Assembly: GCA_002411545.1 (NCBI GenBank)
Contig: DHTG01000093.1
Coordinates: 50,401-63,010 of the forward strand
DNA length: 12,610 nucleotides
Source: Bacteroidales bacterium UBA5266
Lineage (GTDB): Bacteria > Bacteroidota > Bacteroidia > Bacteroidales > WCHB1-69
Reading direction: 5' to 3'
Made by a program: the position numbers and the translations under genes. The notes beneath the pieces were generated by a model. It searched no databases, was not told the DNA's origin, and was given only the letters and a program-made list of their open reading frames with translations. Positions 7,217 through 12,610 of this stretch are shown in pieces; the first letter of the stretch is position 1; each line of letters opens with the position of its first letter.

Positions 7217-8890
7217 ATGAACAAAGATACCTATCAACTTTTTGGTGGAAAAATGTTTCGACAGCCTTTGTTGCATATACAAGCCCTGAAAAGCATAGAA
7301 TTAAAAGAGGCTTTTGAAGCGGTAGAGGGGTATGCCCGTAGGCATTATGTGTTGGGGTATGTGAGTTATCAAGCCAAAGATGTGTTTTTAGGAAAAACAT
7401 TCGAAAGTGAAACCCCTTTGCTTTATTTTGAAGTCTTTGATAGGTGCTATGATTATCAAGCTCACCCATTTCGGCAATCATTATGTTTATTTCCACAGCC
7501 TCAAGTAGATTATCCCCAATATGACAAAGCCATTGCAGCTATAAAAGACGAAATAGCATGCGGTAACACCTACGAACTCAATTATACCTATGCTTGTAAA
7601 CTCCCTTATAAAGGAGATGTGTATGCTCTTTTTGATAGCTTGAGTGCACAACAACAAACACCCTATCAAGCATTGATACAAAATGCTTATGAGGAGGTGC
7701 TTTCTTTTTCTCCGGAATTGTTTTTCAGTTTGGAGGGGAATCGCATACGAACCAAACCCATGAAAGGGACCATCGCACGCAAAACGAATGAAAGAGAAGA
7801 TTATCGACAGCGGGAGATCCTAAAGAATGATACTAAGAACCGCGCCGAAAATGTAATGATAGTCGATTTGCTCCGCAACGACCTAAGTAAAATAGCTCAG
7901 ACCGGCAGTGTTAAAGTAAACAAATTATTTGAGATAGAGACCTATCAAACATTGCATCAGATGATATCGGAAGTAGAGGCAAGCTTGCACCCGGATGTAA
8001 GCCTTTACGATATTTTCCAAGCGATATTTCCTTGCGGTTCGGTTACCGGTGCACCTAAGATCAAAACTATGGAACTTATTGACAGAATTGAAAAACAGCC
8101 ACGGGATATATATTGCGGAGCCATTGGCTTGCTTTCGCCCGAAGCCTGTGTTTTCAGTGTTCCCATTCGCATCTTACAGCGCAAAAAAGGCGAAAAGGAC
8201 TTTCGCTATCAAGTAGGAGGGGCTGTAGTGTGGGATTCTCGTCCGGAAGAAGAATGGGAGGAAACCCGCATTAAAAGTCTTTTTCTTACACGCAACAATC
8301 CGGAATTCAGTCTAATAGAAACCATAAAAGTAGAAAAGTTTTCTATGCTGTTTTGGGAGGCACACTTGCAACGCATGAAACTATCGGCACATGCATTGGG
8401 CTTTTATTTTAATCCCGAATTGGACAAGCTGCAAGCTACACAAAACGGTATCATGCGTATTGTTTTGGCAAAAGATGGAAATTATACAATTGACTATGCT
8501 GCTTTTGAAGAATCAACTTGCGATAAGGTTTCTCTCGCTTGCCGGGGGGTGGATAGTACGCATCCCTTGTTATACCATAAAACTACCTATCGTCCCCATT
8601 ATGAAGAAAGCATGCTGAAGATACGAAGGGGAGAAATCTACGATGAGTTGTATTACAATGAAAAAGACGAACTGACTGAAGGAGCACGTTCGAATATTAT
8701 ATTGAAAATAGAGGGGCAGTATGTAACACCTAAAGTAGAAAGCGGTTTGTTGAACGGTATTTACCGACAAAAACTCCTGGAACAAAAATTTTGTGTGGAA
8801 AAGACATTGTATGTTTCCGATTTATATAAGGCGACACACATCTTTTGTGTAAATGCTGTCAGGGGAATAAAAAAAGTAAGATTACTATGA
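7217..8890 (+). CDS. pabB: Bifunctional aminodeoxychorismate synthase component I / 4-amino-4-deoxychorismate lyase (PabB-PabC fusion)
   Basis: A 557-residue fusion of two folate-pathway enzymes. Residues up to about 345 are a chorismate-utilising domain. It has KPMKGTIAR with Lys183, the PabB-type nucleophile position (TrpE lacks this Lys), plus ENVMIVDLLRNDL, FPCGSVTGAPK and VVWDSRPEEEWEET. Residues about 350-557 are a class IV PLP aminotransferase-fold domain with Lys455 in YHKTTYR as the Schiff-base lysine, then ELTEGARSNI and SGLLNGIYRQKLLE, as in PabC. The first half aminates chorismate using ammonia from PabA; the second eliminates pyruvate to give p-aminobenzoate. PabB-PabC fusions are known in several bacterial groups. 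The stop overlaps the pabA start by ATGA, so the two subunits are translationally coupled. Both active-site lysines are present, so both activities look intact. Confidence 0.93.
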   Translation: MNKDTYQLFGGKMFRQPLLHIQALKSIELKEAFEAVEGYARRHYVLGYVSYQAKDVFLGKTFESETPLLYFEVFDRCYDYQAHPFRQSLCLFPQPQVDYPQYDKAIAAIKDEIACGNTYELNYTYACKLPYKGDVYALFDSLSAQQQTPYQALIQNAYEEVLSFSPELFFSLEGNRIRTKPMKGTIARKTNEREDYRQREILKNDTKNRAENVMIVDLLRNDLSKIAQTGSVKVNKLFEIETYQTLHQMISEVEASLHPDVSLYDIFQAIFPCGSVTGAPKIKTMELIDRIEKQPRDIYCGAIGLLSPEACVFSVPIRILQRKKGEKDFRYQVGGAVVWDSRPEEEWEETRIKSLFLTRNNPEFSLIETIKVEKFSMLFWEAHLQRMKLSAHALGFYFNPELDKLQATQNGIMRIVLAKDGNYTIDYAAFEESTCDKVSLACRGVDSTHPLLYHKTTYRPHYEESMLKIRRGEIYDELYYNEKDELTEGARSNIILKIEGQYVTPKVESGLLNGIYRQKLLEQKFCVEKTLYVSDLYKATHIFCVNAVRGIKKVRLL

Positions 8891-9447
8891 TTTTGATTGA
8901 TAATTACGATTCCTTTACGTATAATATCGTTCACTATTTCAAAGAAATGGGAGTTAACCCACGTGTGTTTACCCGCAATGAAATCAATGTAAAAGCATTT
9001 GCCGATATAGACTTCGATCGAATTGTTCTTTCCCCCGGTCCCGGGCATCCTATAGAGGCGGATTTGTGTTTGGATTTAATACATCGCTATCACCCAACGA
9101 AAAAGATACTCGGTATTTGTTTAGGTCATCAGTGCATAGCTCACGCTTTTGGGGCAAGCATAGGGAAAGATCAATGTCCTACCCATGGCAAGACCTCGGC
9201 TGTATATCATACAGGAACTTCTCTTTTTAAAGGGATACCTCAAGGATTTTCGGCCTGTCGTTATCATTCCTTGATTGTGGATAGGCATACACTTCATCCT
9301 CCCTTGGAAATCACAGCCCAAACCCAAACGGGCATAGTGATGGGTATTCAACACCGTTATTATCCGATTTTCGGTTTGCAATTTCATCCTGAGGCCATTT
9401 TAACGGAATATGGAAAAGTCTTGTTGAGAAATTTTTTAGATTTTTAA
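8887..9447 (+). CDS. pabA: Aminodeoxychorismate synthase component II (glutamine amidotransferase)
   Basis: A 186-residue class I glutamine amidotransferase that hydrolyses glutamine and passes ammonia to the PabB domain encoded just upstream. The catalytic triad is visible: Cys78 in GICLGHQC, His167 and Glu169 in FHPEA. LSPGPGHP (48-55) and the N-terminal ILIDNYDSFTYN are typical of PabA/TrpG. The true start is ATG 8887, overlapping the pabB stop as ATGA; an upstream in-frame ATG at 8845 would add 14 atypical residues inside the previous gene. The TrpG family is nearly identical, but the partner being a PabB-PabC fusion and the absence of other trp genes here favour PabA. It may serve both pathways. 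The gene ends 22 nt from the convergent peptidase gene. Confidence 0.92.
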   Translation: MILIDNYDSFTYNIVHYFKEMGVNPRVFTRNEINVKAFADIDFDRIVLSPGPGHPIEADLCLDLIHRYHPTKKILGICLGHQCIAHAFGASIGKDQCPTHGKTSAVYHTGTSLFKGIPQGFSACRYHSLIVDRHTLHPPLEITAQTQTGIVMGIQHRYYPIFGLQFHPEAILTEYGKVLLRNFLDF

Positions 9448-9469
9448 GTCTGGCAGCCAATGGCTATGC

Positions 9470-10936
9470 TCAAAAGACATAGGCCAATTGCAGAAAAAAT
9501 GCATTGTTTTTAATGCTTTTGTCGTGATGGAAGAGAGGGTAGAGATCGAAACGGAAGATACTTTCGATGTTCACAGGGGCAATGTGTAAACCCAAGCTGT
9601 ATTGCAGACCGTAACGATGCGGGTAGATATCTTGCACTAAAGACAGCTTTTGATTCCTTATTTTGGCGGAAAAGACATAACTGTAATAGCCGCCCAGACC
9701 GACATAAGCATATATAGATTCGTCGAAGGTAGTGCGAAGCAACAGGCTAAGAGGAAAGTACAAGGATTGTAAATGCAGTTTTTCAATGTGGGATGTATAG
9801 CTTGATGTGCTGGGTTGGTAAAAGTTTTCATAGGTATAGCTACATTCGGGACGTATTGATAAATAGGAGTTGATGCGGATTTGCAGCAACAGCCCTCCTT
9901 TGTAAGCCCAGCCCGAACGTCCTTTGGCAAAAGCTCCTTGGGTATAGCGCAAATGGCTCATGCCGAAGGCCGATAATAGCCCGAAGGCTACGACTTTATC
10001 TTTGGGGTGGATGGCATTTCTTCGGTGTGAATAGCTCAAGGATTCATTTTGTGACATGCGTAAGGTGAAGCTGTGCATAAAGTCGGTGATGATGCTTAGT
10101 CCTTCATAATCGATTTCATCGGCATCGTCTTGTGGTTTATGGTAGGGAGATAGCATACCGGTGGTAATATGAAAAGCCGGAATGTTTTCCATGGCAAAAT
10201 AGCGGGTATCGGTGGCGGCGAAGAGGGTCTTTTCGAAATTTTGCATGCGAAGGTTCAAAGGAGCAGTAAAGGCGATGTCCTGGATGTTTGTTTTGCCGTC
10301 TTTTAAAGTGGCTACACCTTTGATAAATAGCTTGTTGCTTTTTTTGTAATAGCCAACCATATCCATGCTGACCATGAGTTTAATATGTTGCAAGGGAAGT
10401 TGTGAAACCAAAAATTTAGATCCCAGCAGTCCTCTTTCTTCGGCATCGAAGGCCACGAGCATGACGCTACGTTTCAGTTGATGTTCGTTGGCTTTGAGCA
10501 GGCGTGCCAGTTCAATCAAGGCGGCAATACCCGAAGCATTGTCATCAGCGCCGTTATAAACCTCAATTGCATTCTCTTTGATGCGATATCCTATATGGTC
10601 GTAATGAGCGCCTATAATGATGTATTCCTGTTTTAATAGGGAATCTTTTCCTTCGATGATACCAATTACATTTTGACATTTGATGTTTTGATTGATGAGG
10701 AAGTATTGAAAATAGGAATCCTGCTCATAAGAAATTAAGCCAATTTCTTTGAAATACTGAGCAATATAAATTGCCGACAATAAACCTTCTTGGCTGCCTG
10801 CCGAACGTCCACGCATGGAATCGGAGGCAAGGGTATAGACATGTTGGCGCAGTAATTGTGGGTCGCTCGTTTGAGTATAGGCGGTAAGGATGAGCGAGAA
10901 CCCTAGAAAAGTACATAAAAAAACCGATTTTTTCAT
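9470..10936 (-). CDS. Secreted M28-family zinc metallopeptidase with C-terminal outer-membrane beta-barrel-like domain
   Basis: A 488-residue protein beginning with a signal peptide (MKKSVF, hydrophobic to about residue 20). Residues about 25-295 are an M28 (aminopeptidase Y/S-like) domain with all expected di-zinc residues: His111 in GAHYDHIG, Asp131 in GADDNASG, Glu166 (base) and Glu167 (ligand) in AEERGLLGS, Asp192 in SMDMVGY, and His266 in YHKPQDDADEID. Residues about 315-488 lack the peptidase fold. They alternate polar and hydrophobic residues in strand-like stretches (GLLLQIRINSYLSIRPECSY, YAYVGLGGYYSYVF, YGLQYSLGLHIAP) and end in Phe, like a PorT-type outer-membrane barrel. I infer an outer-membrane-tethered aminopeptidase facing periplasm or surface. 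It starts 17 nt downstream of a tRNA-Leu on the same strand, with no promoter visible between, so read-through from the tRNA unit is likely. Substrate unknown. Confidence 0.85.
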   Translation of the reverse strand: MKKSVFLCTFLGFSLILTAYTQTSDPQLLRQHVYTLASDSMRGRSAGSQEGLLSAIYIAQYFKEIGLISYEQDSYFQYFLINQNIKCQNVIGIIEGKDSLLKQEYIIIGAHYDHIGYRIKENAIEVYNGADDNASGIAALIELARLLKANEHQLKRSVMLVAFDAEERGLLGSKFLVSQLPLQHIKLMVSMDMVGYYKKSNKLFIKGVATLKDGKTNIQDIAFTAPLNLRMQNFEKTLFAATDTRYFAMENIPAFHITTGMLSPYHKPQDDADEIDYEGLSIITDFMHSFTLRMSQNESLSYSHRRNAIHPKDKVVAFGLLSAFGMSHLRYTQGAFAKGRSGWAYKGGLLLQIRINSYLSIRPECSYTYENFYQPSTSSYTSHIEKLHLQSLYFPLSLLLRTTFDESIYAYVGLGGYYSYVFSAKIRNQKLSLVQDIYPHRYGLQYSLGLHIAPVNIESIFRFDLYPLFHHDKSIKNNAFFLQLAYVF

Positions 10937-10953
10937 AGATAAACTTAAAAAAG

Positions 10954-11037
10954 TGCCCCGAACAAGATTTGAACTTGCACAACCTTGCGATTACTACACC
11001 CTGAATGTAGCGCGTCTACCAATTCCGCCATCGGGGC
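10954..11037 (-). tRNA. tRNA-Leu (anticodon CAG)
   Basis: An 84-nt cloverleaf on the minus strand. The acceptor stem GCCCCGA pairs fully with TCGGGGC, followed by discriminator A; CCA is not encoded. The D arm contains GGCGGAATTGGTAGACGC, the anticodon stem CTACA/TGTAG encloses loop TTCAGGG with anticodon CAG (complement of 11001-11003), the long variable arm (AATC-GCAA-GGTT) is class II as for Leu, and the T arm reads GCAAG-TTCAAAT-CTTGT. It is the second of two tandem tRNA-Leu genes and lies 17 nt before the peptidase start codon. Confidence 0.95.
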
Positions 11038-11065
11038 ATTTCGTAAAAATTCATGTGGTATGTGG

Positions 11066-11149
11066 TGTCCGGAACAAGACTTGAACTTGCACACCCTTTC
11101 GAGCTCTAGTACCTGAAACTAGCGTGTCTACCAATTCCACCATCCGGGC
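11066..11149 (-). tRNA. tRNA-Leu (anticodon CAG) with an acceptor-stem mismatch
   Basis: An 84-nt class II tRNA with anticodon CAG (complement of 11113-11115) in loop TTCAGGT closed by CTAGT/ACTAG, variable arm GCTC-GAAA-GGGT and T arm GCAAG-TTCAAGT-CTTGT; discriminator A, no encoded CCA. The 5' acceptor strand is GCCCGGA but the 3' strand is TCCGGAC, so position 2 (C) faces position 71 (A): one mismatch, the others pair. This may be a mutation, a sequencing error or a hybrid of two tRNA-Leu genes, since its 5' side adjoins the seam to spirochaete-like DNA. Same anticodon as the neighbouring tRNA, 28 nt away. Confidence 0.9.
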
Positions 11150-11215
11150 AATACTCTTAAATGAAGTATGTTGTTACTATATAAAATCTTAGCCGTCATG
11201 TCAAGCAGTGCCGGA
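11150..11215. other. Probable seam between Bacteroidota-like and spirochaete-like DNA
   Basis: Everything to the left has Bacteroidota gene content and signals; the two genes to the right resemble Treponema pseudouridine synthases. The 66 nt between hold a sigma70-type promoter and no repeat, insertion sequence or integrase. The break could lie here or inside the adjacent tRNA-Leu, whose conserved sequence suits both recombination and misassembly. Taxonomic assignment is from protein character only. Confidence 0.45.
11176..11204 (-). promoter_or_regulatory. Sigma70-type promoter reading into the tRNA-Leu pair
   Basis: On the minus strand TTGACA (complement of 11199-11204) is followed after exactly 17 nt by TATAGT (complement of 11176-11181). 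That places transcription start near 11169, about 20 nt before the first tRNA-Leu. This is a near-perfect classical sigma70 promoter, unlike the TAnnTTTG elements used by Bacteroidota and seen before valS. It lies 12 nt from the stop of the downstream pseudouridine synthase gene and so may belong to the spirochaete-like side of the seam. Confidence 0.6.
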
Positions 11216-11971
11216 TCAGACTGTAAAAGTAATTTTTTTGCCGGTAACCGGATGAAAAAAACTTATTTTAAATGCTTCGAAATTAAAAAGAACTGTCTCT
11301 TCCGAAGGATCATAAAGAGGATCTCCTGCAATAGGAAAACCTATCCAAGCCAAATGAGCCCTGATTTGATGGCGGTACCCTTCCGCTATTTCACATTCAA
11401 CCGGTATTATTTTTTCAGCGGATGCATTTTTCAAAAGCGTTATTTTTGTTGTGTACAATTTTTTACCGCTTTTTTTCAATGCAGATTTTCCTGAAGAACC
11501 GGTTACCGGGCGAACTTGAGCGTTTTTTAATCCGAACGGTCTGAATGCTGAGGTCACTGTAATGCATCTGTTTTTCAAGAGATCCTGATAAAATCCTTGC
11601 TGCGGCGGAAAAGCGTCCAAAACAACGGGTGTATCGGCTTTGTTTCTGCACAAAGCCTTATACGTTTTTATAAACTTATGCTGCTTTTGTTCCTGCAAAA
11701 GAGTTTCATAAGCATTCTGAGAGGATGCAATGACTAAAAGTCCCCTTGTATCTGTATCAATCCGGTGTAAAAGACCATATTCGCATTTTTTTTTGCCGCT
11801 GACAGTACGAATTTGGGGAAACAGCCGGGCAGCCTGAAAAACAGCATTATTTTGTTCACCGTCTTTAAGCGGAGCTGACGGAAGCCCTGACGGTTTATAA
11901 ATGACAATAAAAGGATTATCCTTTGAAGGTTCCTGAATAATTTTAATTTGCAAATCTTCTGTTCCGCTCAT
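11216..11971 (-). CDS. RluA-family RNA pseudouridine synthase
   Basis: A 251-residue enzyme that isomerises uridine to pseudouridine in rRNA or tRNA. The catalytic motif is HRIDTDTRGLL (69-79), with Asp72 as nucleophile. The N-terminal VIYKPSGLPSAP and the C-terminal EGYRHQIRAHLAWIGFPIAGDPLYD are the flanking family motifs. It has no S4 domain, as in the short RluA-like enzymes. ATG at 11971 overlaps the TGA of the upstream synthase as ATGA, so the pair is translationally coupled. The target base cannot be told from sequence. The protein reads most like spirochaete (Treponema) homologues, an impression from memory and not a search. Adjacent tandem RluA-family paralogues suggest distinct targets. 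Complete at both ends. Confidence 0.85.
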   Translation of the reverse strand: MSGTEDLQIKIIQEPSKDNPFIVIYKPSGLPSAPLKDGEQNNAVFQAARLFPQIRTVSGKKKCEYGLLHRIDTDTRGLLVIASSQNAYETLLQEQKQHKFIKTYKALCRNKADTPVVLDAFPPQQGFYQDLLKNRCITVTSAFRPFGLKNAQVRPVTGSSGKSALKKSGKKLYTTKITLLKNASAEKIIPVECEIAEGYRHQIRAHLAWIGFPIAGDPLYDPSEETVLFNFEAFKISFFHPVTGKKITFTV

Positions 11972-12610
11972 TTTGTTATAATTTCCTTCCGAAATTTTGA
12001 ATGCAGAGATGCAAGCACCTTTTTAAAACGTACAGGCACTGCTGCGTAAAACGTTGCAGCTTTTTTTTCTCCAGGAAGCCGTATTTTAAGAAACCGCGAA
12101 TGCAGCATAAGCGTTGCGTCTGGAAACAGTTCTTCTTTTTTCTGGTTATAGACAGAATCGCCCAGAATAGGACAGCCAATAAATTTAGCATGAACTCTTA
12201 TTTGATGGGTTCTACCTGTTTTAAGCCTGAAGCGCATTAGCGAATAATTTCCATAACAGGCAATGCAGTGGTAAATAGTCTTTGCATATTTTCCTTCAAC
12301 AGTGTTTCCAACAGCTTTAAATCTTTTTCTATTTCCGGGATCCCGTATAATTTGCGTGCTGATTACGCCGCCTTTATGCGGCGGACGCCCGCTTACTATT
12401 GCTATGTATTCTTTTTGCACATGGCGTTTTTGAAACTGCTGCTGCAAAAAATCCTCAGAAAGCCGGTTCCGTGCCGTAATAATGATTCCTGAAGTTTCTT
12501 TATCAAGCCGGTGAACAATTCCCGGACGGTTTGAAACAGTATTTTTTACAGCCTTTTGATTCCAGCGGTACAGCAAGGCATTCACTAACGTACCGCTCCA
12601 GTTTCCTGCC
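11968..12610 (-). CDS. RluD-like pseudouridine synthase, 5' end beyond the window
   Basis: The reading frame runs past the window edge: upstream of GTG 12585 it continues in frame as ...GNWSGTLVNALLYRW, the conserved segment before the catalytic domain in RluC/RluD enzymes, so GTG 12585 is not the start. The catalytic motif PGIVHRLDKETSG carries the nucleophilic Asp, and KTGRTHQIRVHAKFIGCPILGDSVY closes the fold. RluD modifies helix 69 of 23S rRNA in known cases; the IRDPGNRKRF stretch is a common family element. The N-terminal S4 RNA-binding domain, if present, is outside. Stop TGA overlaps the next gene. Target assignment to RluD is tentative; membership of the RluA superfamily is secure. 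Confidence 0.87.
   Translation of the reverse strand, partial: AGNWSGTLVNALLYRWNQKAVKNTVSNRPGIVHRLDKETSGIIITARNRLSEDFLQQQFQKRHVQKEYIAIVSGRPPHKGGVISTQIIRDPGNRKRFKAVGNTVEGKYAKTIYHCIACYGNYSLMRFRLKTGRTHQIRVHAKFIGCPILGDSVYNQKKEELFPDATLMLHSRFLKIRLPGEKKAATFYAAVPVRFKKVLASLHSKFRKEIITK

Noticed and set aside
8845-8886. Earlier start for pabA giving MCKCCQGNKKSKIT
   Set aside because: PabA proteins begin at MILIDNYDSF; the extension lies inside pabB and the ATGA overlap favours 8887.
9448-9469. Bidirectional terminator between pabA and the peptidase gene
   Set aside because: Only a 4-bp AGCC/GGCT stem is present and no T run follows on either strand.
10890-11084. Plus-strand 64-residue reading frame containing VPRTRFELAQPCDYY and LPIPPSGH
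   Set aside because: It is the reverse complement of tRNA-Leu translated; this kind of sequence is a well-known false protein from antisense tRNA genes.
11168-11494. Plus-strand 108-residue open frame
   Set aside because: It is antisense to the conserved C-terminal part of the pseudouridine synthase and has low-complexity aromatic content.
11150-12610. Genomic island integrated at tRNA-Leu
   Set aside because: No integrase, no direct repeat of a tRNA end and only two housekeeping-type genes are visible; the foreign side also faces the tRNA 5' end, not the usual 3' end.

Overview
The window looks like a Bacteroidota chromosome segment (positions 1 to about 11,150) joined to a short stretch (about 11,150 to 12,610) that looks spirochaete-like, close to Treponema. 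The Bacteroidota reading rests on a TACTTTTG promoter -7 element before valS, the absence of Shine-Dalgarno sequences, tRNA genes without an encoded CCA, a ValRS that opens like Bacteroidota ValRS, a fused PabB-PabC protein, and an M28 peptidase carrying a C-terminal outer-membrane barrel. The last two genes, RluA-family pseudouridine synthases overlapping by ATGA, differ in protein character. A sigma70-type promoter (TTGACA, 17 nt, TATAGT) lies in the seam. Whether the seam is an assembly chimera or a real transfer cannot be decided from the sequence alone.

Layout. Positions 1-242 hold no convincing gene. Positions 243-4392 are four genes on the plus strand for surface polysaccharide or lipopolysaccharide: capF (bifunctional reductase/epimerase for UDP-acetamido-dideoxyhexoses), a WbpE-like PLP sugar aminotransferase, a GT9 (heptosyltransferase-fold) glycosyltransferase and a small VanZ-like membrane protein. 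Positions 4540-9447 are housekeeping genes on the plus strand: valS, a pabB-pabC fusion and pabA (the last two overlap by ATGA and together make p-aminobenzoate for folate). Positions 9470-10936 (minus) encode a secreted M28 metallopeptidase with a predicted C-terminal beta-barrel. Immediately upstream of it on the same strand are two tRNA-Leu(CAG) genes (10954-11037 and 11066-11149). Positions 11216-12610 (minus) encode the two pseudouridine synthases; the distal one runs off the window.

Points that merit a second look: (i) the taxonomic seam, which may lie inside the second tRNA-Leu, since that tRNA has a C2-A71 mismatch in its acceptor stem as a hybrid would; (ii) three intergenic gaps (after capF, after the aminotransferase, after the VanZ gene) filled by degenerate arrays with 7-nt periodicity, one of which folds into a terminator-like hairpin; (iii) the peptidase-barrel fusion placed only 17 nt downstream of a tRNA. 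I found no mobile element, CRISPR array, integrase or defence system.
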